The notes beneath the pieces are model-generated. The model ran no database searches, was not told the origin of the DNA, and saw only the letters and a program-made list of their open reading frames with translations. 64,000 nt of DNA from Stutzerimonas stutzeri. GTDB lineage: Bacteria; Pseudomonadota; Gammaproteobacteria; Pseudomonadales; Pseudomonadaceae. The translations under genes and the position numbers were made by a program. Below are positions 44,487-53,785 of this stretch, piece by piece; position 1 is the stretch's first letter, and each line of letters begins with the position of its first letter. The stretch lies in contig NZ_JAAMQZ010000008.1 of NCBI RefSeq assembly GCF_013522825.1, positions 1 to 64,000 of the forward strand. The letters are read 5' to 3'.

Positions 44487-45407
44487 TCAGGCTTTCGCCG
44501 CTGGCGGCTTGCCTACCGAACACAGGCGGATGGAGTCAGCCAGTATCTCGATGGCCTTGGGCCGCGGGAAGCTGGCACGCCAGGCAATGGCCACGGTACG
44601 GAACGGGACCGGTGGGGTCAGCGGGCGGATATCCAGCACGCCGGGCGAATAGTGGTGACTCTCCACTGCCGACAGCGGCAGGATCGACACACCCAGCCCT
44701 GAAGCGACCATGTGGCGAATGGTTTCCAGTGACGAGGACTCGACGGTGGTGTGGCTCGGTGCCTCGCCCTTGCGTGTGGTCGGGCAGGCCTCCAGGACCT
44801 GATCGCGGAAGCAGTGGCCTTCACCGAGCAGCAGCAGGCTCTTGTCGTTGAGCATCTCGCTGTCGATGGTTTCCTTCGCGGTCCAGGGATGCCCGGCTGG
44901 CATCAGTACGTAGAAAGGTTCGTCGTAGAGCGGCTTGGTCAATACGTCGGCTTCCTGGAAGGGCAGCGCGATGATGATCGCATCCAGCTCACCGGTGCGC
45001 AGTTTGTCGCGCAGCACGTGGGTGAAGTTCTCTTCGATGTACAGCGGCATGTCCGGCGCCACGCGATGCAGCTGCGGGATCAGGTGCGGGAACATGTAGG
45101 GGCCGACGGTATAGATGGCGCCGACCTTGAGCGGCGCGGCCAGCTGGTTCTTGCCGACCTGCGCCAGCTCGCGGATGCTCTGCGCCTGCTCCAGCACCTT
45201 CTGCGCCTGGGTGACGATGCCTTCGCCCACCGGCGTCAGGCGCACCGCGCTCTTGGTGCGCTCGAAGATCAATACGCCGAGTTCGTCTTCGAGCTTCTTC
45301 ACGCCCACCGACAATGTCGGCTGGCTGACATGGCAACGCTCGGCGGCGCGGCCAAAATGCTGTTCCTGGGCGAGCGTGACGATATAGCGCAGTTCGGTCA
45401 GTGTCAT
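44487..45407 (-). CDS. oxyR: Peroxide-sensing regulator OxyR
   Basis: LysR-family regulator of 306 residues with the redox pair Cys199 and Cys208 in GEGHCFRDQVLEAC at exactly the positions of the E. coli protein. The N terminus MTLTELRYIVTLAQEQHFGR is that of known OxyR. Hydrogen peroxide forms a disulfide between the two cysteines and turns on catalases and alkyl hydroperoxide reductases. The start at 45407 matches the family; an ATG nine bases upstream also exists. It is followed within four bases by recG. Confidence 0.97.
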   Translation of the reverse strand: MTLTELRYIVTLAQEQHFGRAAERCHVSQPTLSVGVKKLEDELGVLIFERTKSAVRLTPVGEGIVTQAQKVLEQAQSIRELAQVGKNQLAAPLKVGAIYTVGPYMFPHLIPQLHRVAPDMPLYIEENFTHVLRDKLRTGELDAIIIALPFQEADVLTKPLYDEPFYVLMPAGHPWTAKETIDSEMLNDKSLLLLGEGHCFRDQVLEACPTTRKGEAPSHTTVESSSLETIRHMVASGLGVSILPLSAVESHHYSPGVLDIRPLTPPVPFRTVAIAWRASFPRPKAIEILADSIRLCSVGKPPAAKA

Positions 45408-45546
45408 AGCGAGCATCCATCAGAGTGCCGGTTAGCATAGCCTTTGCTCGTGGATGAACCAACCGGCAGCGGCACCTTGTTTTGCGCGGGATAACCCCGT
45501 GCAGCGTACACTGCGACAGGCAAAACCCTGTTGATGGAGCAACCTG

Positions 45547-46407
45547 ATGAACACGCGTCCTTCGGTAATGATCGCCGGCTGCGGCGATGTGGGCAGCCGC
45601 CTTGGCCTGCTCTTGAGCCGGATCGGCTGGACAGTCTATGGCCTGCGCCGTAAGGCGGCGGGATTACCGGTACCGATTCTGCCGGTGGCGGGTGATTTGC
45701 TGTCCAGCCAGCGCCCGCGCAGCTGGCCGAACGGCGAGTTGTCCTATCTGGTGTATGCCGCATCCGCCAGTCAGCATGACGAACCTGGCTATCGCCAGGC
45801 CTATGTCGAGGGGCTGCGCCATGTATTGGGCTGGCTGGAGCAACGTGGCCAGAAGCCGAAGCGTCTGTTGTTCCTTTCCAGCACGGGTGTCTATGGGCAG
45901 GACCAGGGTGAGTGGATCGACGAGCGCTCGCCTACCGAACCCAAAGGCTTCACCGGCCAGGTGATGCTGGAGGCCGAACAGCTGGCCCTGAACAGCGGCC
46001 TGCCGACCACTCTGGTGCGCATGGCCGGACTCTACGATCCGTCGCGGCCCTGGCTGCAGAACCAGATACGCGCCGGGCTGCGGGTCGAGCGCGAGCCGCC
46101 GCAGTACAGCAACCGCATCCACCGCGACGATGCCGCGGGATTGCTGGCCTTTCTGCTGCAGGCGGACCTGCGCGGCGCCGCGCTGGAGGATTGCTATCTG
46201 GGCGTGGACGACGACCCGGCGCCGTTGCACGAGGTGGTCGACTGGCTGCGCGAGCGGCTGGGCGTGACGCACTGGGCCGAGCAGCCGATGACCCGCCGCG
46301 CCGGCAGCAAGCGCTGCAGCAATGCCCGCGCCAGGGCGCTGGGCTGGGCGCCGAAGTATCCCGGCTATCGCGATGGCTATGGCCCGGTGGGGCAGGATCG
46401 ACGCTGA
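45547..46407 (+). CDS. NAD-dependent epimerase/dehydratase-like (extended SDR) protein
   Basis: Protein of 286 residues with a Rossmann fold of the extended SDR type (YeeZ-like). The dinucleotide loop is IAGCGDVGSRLG, close to GxGxxG, and the catalytic Ser/Tyr region is LFLSSTGVYGQDQGEW. Further family text is NRIHRDDAAGLLAFLL. The reaction and substrate are not known. It is divergent from oxyR with a 139-base gap and might be peroxide-controlled, but no OxyR site was identified. Confidence 0.85.
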   Translation: MNTRPSVMIAGCGDVGSRLGLLLSRIGWTVYGLRRKAAGLPVPILPVAGDLLSSQRPRSWPNGELSYLVYAASASQHDEPGYRQAYVEGLRHVLGWLEQRGQKPKRLLFLSSTGVYGQDQGEWIDERSPTEPKGFTGQVMLEAEQLALNSGLPTTLVRMAGLYDPSRPWLQNQIRAGLRVEREPPQYSNRIHRDDAAGLLAFLLQADLRGAALEDCYLGVDDDPAPLHEVVDWLRERLGVTHWAEQPMTRRAGSKRCSNARARALGWAPKYPGYRDGYGPVGQDRR

Positions 46408-46547
46408 GGCGCATGCAGCCCGTCGGCAATCGGCAACTATGGCGTGGCGCTGCTTACTAAAAAACAGCGCCGACCGGCAGAGGAGCAGCGAGGCAAAAGG
46501 GAAAGACACCAGGCGGCGTTTCCGGACATCCGACCAGGAGATTTCCC

Positions 46548-47720
46548 ATGAGAGCGCTTCGCTGGCACGGCAAGCACGACATCCGCTGCGACAACCACGT
46601 ACCCGACCCCTCCATCGAAGACCCGCGCGACGCCATCATCAAGGTCAGCTCCTGCGCGATCTGCGGTTCCGATCTGCACCTGTACGACGGCTTCATGCCC
46701 GGCATGAAGCACGGCGACATCATGGGCCACGAGTTCATGGGTGAAGTGATGGAGGTCGGCTCGGCGAACAAGAAACTCAAGGTCGGCGACCGCGTGGTGG
46801 TGCCCTTCACCATCGTCTGCGGCGAATGCGAGCAGTGCCGGCGCGGCAATTTCTCGGTGTGCGAGCGCAGCAACCGCAACAAGGACATTGCCGACAAGGT
46901 CTTCGGCCATACCACGGCCGGCCTCTTCGGCTACACCCACCTCACTGGCGGTTACGCCGGCGGCCAGGCCGAATACGTCCGCGTGCCCTATGCCGATGTC
47001 GGCCCGGTGGTGATTCCCGAGGGGCTGACCGACGAGCAGGTGCTATTCCTCGGCGACATCCTCCCCACCGGCTGGCAGGCCGCGGCGCAGTGCGATATCC
47101 AGCCCACCGACACGGTGGCGATCTGGGGTGCGGGGCCGGTGGGCCAGTTCGCCATCCGCAGCGCGGTGATGATGGGCGCCGGGCAGGTGGTGTGCATCGA
47201 CAACGTGCCCGAGCGGCTGTCCATGGCCCGCGCCGGCGGCGCCATCACCATCAATTTCGACGAGGAAAGCGTGCTTGAACGCCTGGCCGAGCTGACTCGC
47301 GGCAAAGGCCCCGAGAAGTGCATCGACTCGGTGGGCATGGAGGCGCACGCGGCGCGCTCCATCGACTCCATGTACGACCGCGCCAAGCAGGCGCTGATGC
47401 TTGAATCGGACCGTCCCCATGTGTTGCGCGAGATGATCTACGTCTGTCGCCCGGCAGGCATCCTCTCCATTCCCGGCGTCTACGGCGGGTTGATCGACAA
47501 GGTCCCGTTCGGCGCGGCGATGAACAAGGGCCTGACCTTCCGCATGGGCCAGACCCACGTCAACCGCTGGACCGACGACCTGCTCAAGCGCATCCAGGAA
47601 GGACAGATCGACCCGACCTTCGTCATCACCCACAGCGTCAGCCTCGAACAGGGGCCGGAGATGTACAAGACCTTCCGCGACAAGCATGACGGCTGCATCA
47701 AGGTCGTTCTCAAACCCTGA
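46548..47720 (+). CDS. Zinc-dependent alcohol dehydrogenase (formaldehyde dehydrogenase-like)
   Basis: Medium-chain dehydrogenase of 390 residues. The catalytic zinc ligands are Cys in [11 protein letters not shown] and the GHEFMGEV His-Glu, and the structural zinc site is [15 protein letters not shown]. The NAD loop is [12 protein letters not shown] long insertion after the structural site and the end [11 protein letters not shown] place it with the glutathione-independent formaldehyde dehydrogenase-like group found in Pseudomonas. The true alcohol is uncertain. It is followed by a small membrane protein gene, 92 bases later. Confidence 0.9.
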   Translation: MRALRWHGKHDIRCDNHVPDPSIEDPRDAIIKVSSCAICGSDLHLYDGFMPGMKHGDIMGHEFMGEVMEVGSANKKLKVGDRVVVPFTIVCGECEQCRRGNFSVCERSNRNKDIADKVFGHTTAGLFGYTHLTGGYAGGQAEYVRVPYADVGPVVIPEGLTDEQVLFLGDILPTGWQAAAQCDIQPTDTVAIWGAGPVGQFAIRSAVMMGAGQVVCIDNVPERLSMARAGGAITINFDEESVLERLAELTRGKGPEKCIDSVGMEAHAARSIDSMYDRAKQALMLESDRPHVLREMIYVCRPAGILSIPGVYGGLIDKVPFGAAMNKGLTFRMGQTHVNRWTDDLLKRIQEGQIDPTFVITHSVSLEQGPEMYKTFRDKHDGCIKVVLKP

Positions 47721-47812
47721 ACAGGCCCAGTGAACACTGCCGTGCTCGGTCATGCTGCGTTGTCTGACCTTCGCTCGCTACGTTTTCACATGGCCTGCAA
47801 CGAGGAGGTTTC

Positions 47813-48331
47813 ATGAGCATTCCACGTCAAGTCACCCGTCCCAACCACTCGGCCCGCTCCGTGGCGCGGGGCCTTGGCTGGCTCAGCATCGGTCTGGGCG
47901 TCGTGCAATTGCTGGCGCCGCGGCAGGTGTCGCGGTTCATCGGCATGCCCGGCAGCGAAGGCCTGATCCGCGCCTGTGGGGTGCGGGAGATCGTCACCGG
48001 TGTCGGCATTCTCATGGCCGATAATCCCAAACCCTGGATTTATGCTCGCGTTGGCGGCGATGCGCTGGACCTGGCCTGCCTCGGCTGGAGCGTCGAGCAT
48101 GGCCGCGAGCCGGTCAATGCCGCCATCGCAGCTGGCGCGGTAGCTGGCATCACCGCACTGGATCTCGGCTGCGCCCGAGCGCTGGACACCGAAAAGGTAC
48201 CGGTGATCGAGTGGGACTACAGTGACCGCAGCGGTTTTCCCGCCGGGACGGAACAGGTGCGTGGTTCGGTCAAGGCCGAGTTCGCCGCCTTGCGCGCCGA
48301 GCCCAACGGCTATTCGCCGCAGCTGCATTAG
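47813..48331 (+). CDS. Small membrane protein, uncharacterised
   Basis: Protein of 172 residues with three or four predicted hydrophobic helices between residues 20 and 125 and a soluble acidic C terminus of about 45 residues. The sequence ARGLGWLSIGLGVVQLLAPRQV resembles the membrane part of proteins that in other bacteria carry a cyclase/dehydrase domain, which is absent here. GAGGAGG precedes the ATG. It follows the alcohol dehydrogenase gene and may be in the same transcript. Confidence 0.75.
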   Translation: MSIPRQVTRPNHSARSVARGLGWLSIGLGVVQLLAPRQVSRFIGMPGSEGLIRACGVREIVTGVGILMADNPKPWIYARVGGDALDLACLGWSVEHGREPVNAAIAAGAVAGITALDLGCARALDTEKVPVIEWDYSDRSGFPAGTEQVRGSVKAEFAALRAEPNGYSPQLH

Positions 48332-48335
48332 GAGC

Positions 48336-48357
48336 GTAGGGCCGAATTTATTCGGCC
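48336..48357. repeat. GTAGGGCCGAA-type short repeat
   Basis: GTAGGGCCGAATTTATTCGGCC with internal pairing GGCCGAA/TTCGGCC, followed by a diverged copy ending AAGTACGGCCC. A similar element, GTAGAGCCGAA...TTCGGCCCTAC, lies at 60555-60602. A separate 9-base hairpin (GAGCGACCG-ttt-CGGTCGCTC) at 48455-48475 precedes the next gene. Confidence 0.6.
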
Positions 48358-48520
48358 ACCTCTGCAAAGGCCGAACAAGTACGGCCCACAGGCATGGGCG
48401 CGCGCGCGGACAGCGAAACGCGCTGGACTTGAGCACCGGATTATTTGCTAAGGTGAGCGACCGTTTCGGTCGCTCGCACTTCCCGGGTGCGCCATCGATC
48501 AAGCCTGCAGATGAGCCTCC

Positions 48521-49453
48521 ATGTCCTCGGTCGTCAATGTCGTCCTGCCTGTTTTTGCACTGATCTTTCTTGGCTACCTGTGCCGCCGTACCGGGCGCAT
48601 GGGGCCGGCGGGCGCCTCCGAACTGAATCGTTTCGTGGTCTGGTTGGGCTTGCCGGCGCTGCTGTTCAAGATCACCGCGACTTCCGCCTGGGCCGAGGTG
48701 TGGCAGCCGGGCTTCATCGCCGCGTTCTCCATCGGCTGCCTGGGCGTCTTCGCCTTCACCCTGCTTTATCGCGTATTGCAGAGGCAGCCGCTGGTGGACG
48801 CCAGCCTCGATGCCCTCGGCGCGTCCTACGCCAATACCGGCTATATCGGCTTTCCGCTGTGCCTGCTGATCCTTGGTGACGCGGCCTTGCAGCCGGCGCT
48901 GGTGGCCACGCTGGTGGTGGTCTGCGTGCTGTTCGCCATCGCCCTGGCCTGCGTCGAGATGGGGCTGCACGCGGGGCAGGGTGTAGCGAAGACCCTGGCC
49001 AAGGTGACTCGCTCGCTGTCGATGAATCCATTGGTGCTGGCGCCGCTGCTCGGTGCTGCCTGGGCAGTTGGCGGGCTTGAGCTGCCGAGTGGGCTCAGGA
49101 CGCTGCTGGATCTGCTCGGTGCCGCCGCCGCGCCCTGTGCCCTGGTATCCCTCGGCCTGTTCCTGGCCCAGCCGCAGCCCAGCGGGCCGGTGCGCGGGGT
49201 CTGGCCGCTGGTGCTGCTCAAGCTGATCGTGCAGCCGGCGCTGACCTGGTATTTCGCGGCGGTGGTGTTCGAGCTGGAGCCGCTATGGGTCTATTCGGCG
49301 CTGCTGCTCAGTGCGTTGCCGACTGGAACCGGACCTTACATGCTGGCTGAATTCTATGGCCGCGAAGGCTCGCGGGTGTCGCGGGTGGTGCTGCTCTCGA
49401 CGTTGGGCTCGCTGGTTACCCTGTCCATCTGCCTCTACTTGCTGCCGGTTTGA
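48521..49453 (+). CDS. AEC family (auxin efflux carrier-like) transporter
   Basis: Inner-membrane protein of 310 residues with about ten helices in two inverted five-helix halves, the AEC family layout. The start SSVVNVVLPVFALIFLGYLC and the central YANTGYIGFPLCLLILG with its conserved Asn-Thr-Gly are characteristic. Bacterial members export or import organic acids and other small anions. No neighbour points to the substrate. Confidence 0.88.
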   Translation: MSSVVNVVLPVFALIFLGYLCRRTGRMGPAGASELNRFVVWLGLPALLFKITATSAWAEVWQPGFIAAFSIGCLGVFAFTLLYRVLQRQPLVDASLDALGASYANTGYIGFPLCLLILGDAALQPALVATLVVVCVLFAIALACVEMGLHAGQGVAKTLAKVTRSLSMNPLVLAPLLGAAWAVGGLELPSGLRTLLDLLGAAAAPCALVSLGLFLAQPQPSGPVRGVWPLVLLKLIVQPALTWYFAAVVFELEPLWVYSALLLSALPTGTGPYMLAEFYGREGSRVSRVVLLSTLGSLVTLSICLYLLPV

Positions 49454-49460
49454 GGGATTG

Positions 49461-49547
49461 GTACGCGTGGAAAACGCTTCGCGGTTTTCCACCCTACGCT
49501 CGGTCAAACGTAGGGTGGATAACGCCGAAGGCTTATCCACGCGTAAC
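49461..49547. repeat. Nested inverted repeat (TACGCGTGGA type)
   Basis: Outer arms TACGCGTGGA (49462-49471) and TCCACGCGTA (49536-49545) enclose two hairpins, GGAAAAC...GTTTTCC and GGATAA...TTATCC, and a middle pair CCACCCTACG/CGTAGGGTGG. The whole can form a cruciform. It lies between the converging ends of the AEC transporter and the methyltransferase genes. This is a common Pseudomonas intergenic repeat. Confidence 0.75.
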
Positions 49548-49553
49548 CCAAGG

Positions 49554-50501
49554 TCAGATCGCAGGTCGCGTCACTTCCAGCACCACGGCGGCGATGCGAT
49601 CGCAGCGGGTGTAGGCGCCTCCCAGCAGTTCCTCGCCGAACACGTCCGGGTCCACCTCGCGGTAGCGCCATTCAAGGGGACGACCTTCGAGGCGCTGGCA
49701 GACTTCCTGGCGGAAGGGGTCCTGGTTGTCGACCATCGCCACACCGGTATACAGCAGCAGGCTGCCGCACGGCGCCAGTCGCGTGATGGCACTTTCCAGG
49801 ATGGCCAGCGACAGCCCGGCACCCAGCGGACCGCCGCCATGGCGATAGGCGCGCTCGCCCGGATCGACCAGATAGGGCGGGTTGGCCAGGATCAGGTCGA
49901 ATGCGCCGTCAACATCCTTGAGCAGGTCGCTGTGCCGGGCCTGCAGGTTATCCGCTCCGGCCAGCGCAGTGTTTATGCGGGTCAGGCGCAGGGCCGCGGG
50001 GTTGATATCCACCGCCAGCACCTCGGCCTGGGGCCTTGCAAGTGCCGTAAGTATTGCCCCGGCGCCGGAGCCGCAACCGATGTCCACGGCGCGGCGAATG
50101 CTGCCTGGATGATGGTTCAGGTGCGTCTGGATGGCGCTGGCGAAGCGGTAGGTATCCGGGCCGAAGAACACCGCATCCGGCGCATCGGTGGGAAAGGCCG
50201 AATGCACGAACAGTTGGCCGTCGAGGCTCGACAGCCGTACCCGGCTACGCCAGCGCGAACCGCAGGGTTCGAGCACGTCGGCCCGCTCCATCAGGCTGAA
50301 GAGCGCTGGCGGCAGCAATTCGCGCTGGAACGGGCGACTCCAGCCGAACACGCCGTGCAGGTCTTCGGCCAGCGCGTTTTCCGGGCGCTGGTTGACCCGT
50401 GCATGGGTCAGCGGCGTGGGGGTGATGAAGTGGTAGCCGCGCTCGCGTAGCGCCTGCGCCAAGTGCAGCAGCGCCTGATCCTGGGTTTTTTCCGACATCA
50501 T
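49554..50501 (-). CDS. Class I SAM-dependent methyltransferase (HemK/RsmC-like)
   Basis: Protein of 315 residues with a C-terminal Rossmann methyltransferase domain. Motif I is AVDIGCGSGAGAI, the acidic loop is VLAVDINPAALRL and the catalytic NPPY (FDLILANPPYLVDPG) is the mark of enzymes methylating an amide or amino nitrogen in protein or nucleic acid. The first 150 residues are unlike PrmC or PrmB and have no assigned domain. It starts 16 bases after the haem-oxygenase-like iron enzyme and is probably in its operon. Target unknown. Confidence 0.85.
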   Translation of the reverse strand: MMSEKTQDQALLHLAQALRERGYHFITPTPLTHARVNQRPENALAEDLHGVFGWSRPFQRELLPPALFSLMERADVLEPCGSRWRSRVRLSSLDGQLFVHSAFPTDAPDAVFFGPDTYRFASAIQTHLNHHPGSIRRAVDIGCGSGAGAILTALARPQAEVLAVDINPAALRLTRINTALAGADNLQARHSDLLKDVDGAFDLILANPPYLVDPGERAYRHGGGPLGAGLSLAILESAITRLAPCGSLLLYTGVAMVDNQDPFRQEVCQRLEGRPLEWRYREVDPDVFGEELLGGAYTRCDRIAAVVLEVTRPAI

Positions 50502-50517
50502 GGGGTGAACATCGCCT

Positions 50518-51918
50518 TCAGTTGAACAGTCCGTTGAACAGCCGTGTGGCATGCAGGCCGGCGTTGCTGTGGTGGCGGGTCGGTGACAACAGCGGCAGCA
50601 GATGACGCATGCGTGCCTCGCGACCGGGCAGTTGCGCCAGTTGTTGTTCCAACAGGCGCGCTTCCTGGTCGAAGTCGTTGTTCGGCTGGGAGCGTGCCGG
50701 CGTTGCCGTCTGTTGTCGCTCCTGACGCTGAGCCAGCCGCAGGTTCGGTTTAGCGCGTGCGGTCTGCTGTTCTGCCAGCCAGTCGCCGGCCATCCAGTCA
50801 TGAAGCAGCTGCTGCTCATGTGCGCTGAATACGCCGAACATGGGCGCTTGTTCGCCGCTGATCAATTGCCAGAAACGGCTGCCGCGAGGGTCCTGATCGC
50901 GTGTGATCCAGCCACGCTGCTGCAATACGGCCAGAAAGCGCTCGACATCTTCGGCCAGCCACTGGTTGACCGTGTGCCCCTCGAAACGACAGTAATCGGA
51001 GTGGAGAAACTGCCCCACCGCGGCCTTCTTCTCGAAGACACGACGCACTTCGCGCTCTGGATCGAAGCCATCGATCACAGACAGGGTGCTGGCGCCAAGT
51101 TCATTGAGACGGTAACCGGCGCGCACGCGGCGATAGAACTCGGCGCTGTCGCCCACCTGCGGCCAGGCGGCCCGCAGACTTTGCACGGCTTTGCGGGCGT
51201 GGCCATTGTCGGCATTGTCGACGGTGACATGCAGGGTGAAGTAATAGGGATCGATGCCCAGTTCGGTCAGTTCGTAGGAGGTGATCAGCAGGTGCAGCGG
51301 CAGCTGCTCGTAGCCGAGGTTGAAGCCGATCACCTCCGGCAGGAACTGCTCGGCGTTTTCCGCCAGGGCCAGCTGGATCGCGCCCTGGACAAAGTTGTCG
51401 TCATCCAGGTTCTGCCAGTCATCGCAGCCTTGGCTGGCGAGCAGCTTGCGATAGAGCACCACATGATTCTTTTCCGGCAGGCCTTCGCCAAGCTCCTCCA
51501 GATAGGTCTGGATCAGCCCTTGGAAGCGCGGCTCGTCCCAGCGTTGCAGCAATCCGTAAAGCCAGGCGCCATCGACCAGCTTGGTCGGCGCCACGCCTTG
51601 CAGAAAATGCAGCGCATGGGCCTTGCTGGAGAAATAGCGGCGTGGCGCGCCGGCGCGTCGGCTGTCCAGATACGCCTGGTATTGCAGGCCGACCTTTTCG
51701 GTATGTGCAGCCAGCCAATCACCGAGCCCGGAAAGCTCGGCGGGCAGGTCGCAGGGCAGGCCTGCAGCGGCTTCCAGCTGGTCGCGCAGATACTGCGCCG
51801 CATCCCGGCGTGCGCTCTCGTGGGTTGTTTCATCGAGCAGGGCGAAATAGAGGTCTTTGCTCGGCGTCATGGCCGAAATGGGCAGAGCGTCGGCGGGCAG
51901 GCTACGAGTCAGTTGCAT
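50518..51918 (-). CDS. Iron-containing redox enzyme family (haem-oxygenase-like)
   Basis: Protein of 466 residues whose middle part is an alpha-helical haem-oxygenase-like domain of the iron-containing redox enzyme group. Likely metal ligands are in LPEVIGFNLGYEQLPLHLLI and YYFTLHVTVDNADNGHARKA (Glu, Glu, His, Asp and His). A Gln- and Arg-rich linker and a helical tail of about 90 residues follow. Members of this group carry out unusual oxidations in natural product and metabolite pathways. It is paired with a downstream methyltransferase. The product is unknown. Confidence 0.8.
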   Translation of the reverse strand: MQLTRSLPADALPISAMTPSKDLYFALLDETTHESARRDAAQYLRDQLEAAAGLPCDLPAELSGLGDWLAAHTEKVGLQYQAYLDSRRAGAPRRYFSSKAHALHFLQGVAPTKLVDGAWLYGLLQRWDEPRFQGLIQTYLEELGEGLPEKNHVVLYRKLLASQGCDDWQNLDDDNFVQGAIQLALAENAEQFLPEVIGFNLGYEQLPLHLLITSYELTELGIDPYYFTLHVTVDNADNGHARKAVQSLRAAWPQVGDSAEFYRRVRAGYRLNELGASTLSVIDGFDPEREVRRVFEKKAAVGQFLHSDYCRFEGHTVNQWLAEDVERFLAVLQQRGWITRDQDPRGSRFWQLISGEQAPMFGVFSAHEQQLLHDWMAGDWLAEQQTARAKPNLRLAQRQERQQTATPARSQPNNDFDQEARLLEQQLAQLPGREARMRHLLPLLSPTRHHSNAGLHATRLFNGLFN

Positions 51919-52085
51919 AAATCACACGGCTGATAGAGGAAAGCCTCAGTGCAATTTTGGCCGCCTGGCCTTCGGATAAGTTCAGCCTGCCTGCCGAATG
52001 GCCTGGCTTCACTGCAACTTCCAGCCGCTGTTGTCTTCCTAGCTTGAAGAGGGCAACCGCCCCATTGCACAACAGAGGAGGCCGC

Positions 52086-52292
52086 ATGAAACAACCCGAA
52101 CGTGGCGAAGAAAACCCCGGAACCCTCGAAGATCGAGTCAGTCAGCGCCCCAGCCAGGGAGAAGCCGCTGGCGGCGATCGCAATGACGTGCCGGGCGGCG
52201 CCTACAACGTGCCGCCGGGCATGGCCGACGAAGTCAGCGAAGCGGATGCGCAACGTGATCGGCAGCGCGGCAAGCACAATCCCGAGCGGTAG
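52086..52292 (+). CDS. Small hydrophilic protein, probably disordered
   Basis: A 68-residue protein with hardly any hydrophobic residues, rich in Gly, Glu, Arg, Asp and Gln. It contains GTLEDRVSQRPSQG and VPGGAYNVPPGMADEVSEAD. AGGAGG lies at ideal spacing before the ATG at 52086, which is the main reason to accept it as real. It reads like a stress-induced, water-loving protein. No family recognised. Confidence 0.65.
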   Translation: MKQPERGEENPGTLEDRVSQRPSQGEAAGGDRNDVPGGAYNVPPGMADEVSEADAQRDRQRGKHNPER

Positions 52293-52307
52293 CAGACGAT
52301 ACGGCGG

Positions 52308-53489
52308 TCAGCTTCCTGAGTCGGTGCGCTCGATGAACTTCACGTCCGATGGCTTGCCGACCGGCAGCGTCTGCAGGGTTTCGCCCAGCAGGCCGCTGTC
52401 CGGGTCGCGTTGCAGCAGCACCAGCGTGTCGCTCAATTGATTGGCGATGAGCAGGAAGCGACCGCTTGGGTCGATGGCGAACTCGCGTGGCTCGCGGCCT
52501 TCGCTGGTGCGCCGCTGGATTTCGCGCAGGCTACCGTGCTCCTCGATGGCGTAGACCATGATGCGGTTCGCCTCGGCGCGGTCGCTGACGTAGAGAAAGC
52601 GGCCGTCGGGTGAAACGTGGATGGCGCCCGGTGAGTGCCCTTCGGCGGAGTTACCTTCGGCCAGGTCCACCCGCTGGCGCTGGGTCAGGCTGCCATCGAC
52701 ATGGTCGAAGCGTACGATTTGCGCGCTCAGCTCCAGTGTGGCGTAGGCCTGGCTGCCGTCGGGGCTGAATACCAGATGCCGTGGTCCGCTACCGGGCGGG
52801 AGTTCGATACTGGCCGGTTTGGCCGGTGACAGGGGGCGCTCGGGATTGCTCGTGTCGTATCGATAGACGAAGATCCGGTCGGCGCCCAGATCGCTGACGA
52901 ACAGCGTGCTGCCATCCGGCGAGAGCACCGCCGAATGCACATGCGCCGATTTTTGGCGTTCGGGGCGGACGTTGCTGGGCTGATGCGCGGCGATCTGCGT
53001 CACTGGCTGCGGGTGGCCCAGGTCATCGAGCGGAACCACTGCCAGGCTGCCGCCGGGGTTCGGGCGGGAGCCGTAGTTGGCCACGAACAGGTAGCGGCCA
53101 TCGACGCTGAGGCTGGCGTGAGTAGGTTCGTCGCCGAGCGTGCTGGCTTGGCCCAGCGGCTGCAACGCACCGTCGCCGTCGAGGCTGAAGGCGCTGATGC
53201 GCCCGACCGGGTCGGCATGCCCGGGACCGTTTTCGTTGGTCGCGTAAAGCTGGCGGCGCGGCTCGTCCAGCACCAGCCAGGACGGATTGTGGCTGCTGAT
53301 GGTCTGCAGGGGCTGTGGGTCCAGCTGGCCGGTTTCAGGGTCGAAACGCAGGCGCAGGATGCCTGGGCTGTCGCTGTCATGGGTGTAACTGCCGATCAGA
53401 ACTTGAGGCATGGCAAATGTGGCTCCCGAGATGCTGAAGGCCAGGGTGGCGGCGAGGGCCACGCGGTTTAACAGACTGCGAGGGCGCAT
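52308..53489 (-). CDS. Exported lactonase-family beta-propeller protein
   Basis: Protein of 393 residues with a signal peptide (ending TFA, about residue 26) and a seven-bladed propeller of the lactonase/6-phosphogluconolactonase (YbhE) family. Repeated blade text is seen as SVDGRYLFVANYG, SPDGSTLFVSDLG, SPDGSQAYATLE, SPDGRFLYVSDR and DPSGRFLLIANQ. The catalytic arrangement expected for a lactonase (HVHSAVLSPDG and SGPRHLVFSPDG) is present. Because it is exported, sugar-phosphate hydrolysis is unlikely; a periplasmic lactone is more probable. The ATG at 53489 begins the signal peptide. Confidence 0.87.
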   Translation of the reverse strand: MRPRSLLNRVALAATLAFSISGATFAMPQVLIGSYTHDSDSPGILRLRFDPETGQLDPQPLQTISSHNPSWLVLDEPRRQLYATNENGPGHADPVGRISAFSLDGDGALQPLGQASTLGDEPTHASLSVDGRYLFVANYGSRPNPGGSLAVVPLDDLGHPQPVTQIAAHQPSNVRPERQKSAHVHSAVLSPDGSTLFVSDLGADRIFVYRYDTSNPERPLSPAKPASIELPPGSGPRHLVFSPDGSQAYATLELSAQIVRFDHVDGSLTQRQRVDLAEGNSAEGHSPGAIHVSPDGRFLYVSDRAEANRIMVYAIEEHGSLREIQRRTSEGREPREFAIDPSGRFLLIANQLSDTLVLLQRDPDSGLLGETLQTLPVGKPSDVKFIERTDSGS

Positions 53490-53575
53490 GCGGGGTCTCC
53501 CAGGTCGGTTGTGCAGGCTATGACCGCGTATTTCGCCCTCCGATCCAAGCCAGCGGATCGGCAGTGCCCGGCAGC

Positions 53576-53785
53576 TCAGCCACGATTGATCGGGCGTACT
53601 GTGGCAGCGTCCGGCGACTGCTTCGCGGCCCGGCCACGTGCCAGGCCATGGCCGCCGATCACCACCGGCACGGCCAGCGTAGCCCAGCTCAGCCAGTCGC
53701 CCAGGCCTTCGGACACCAGCCCGGCGATCAGACCGAGGATCGACAGCAGGGCGATGACGACAGGCCACAGCCAGATGCGCATCAT
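53576..53785 (-). CDS. Small two-helix membrane protein of the iron-uptake unit
   Basis: Protein of 69 residues with two predicted membrane helices (about 3-22 and 30-47) and a basic C terminus. It overlaps the end of the PepSY gene by four bases and is the last gene of the receptor-PepSY-small protein series, an order often seen after TonB-dependent receptors in Pseudomonas. Function unknown. Confidence 0.75.
   Translation of the reverse strand: MMRIWLWPVVIALLSILGLIAGLVSEGLGDWLSWATLAVPVVIGGHGLARGRAAKQSPDAATVRPINRG

Noticed and set aside
42857..44851. 664-codon plus-strand frame opposite recG
   Set aside because: Antisense to RecG, Gln/Ala/Gly-rich, no ribosome binding site or domain.
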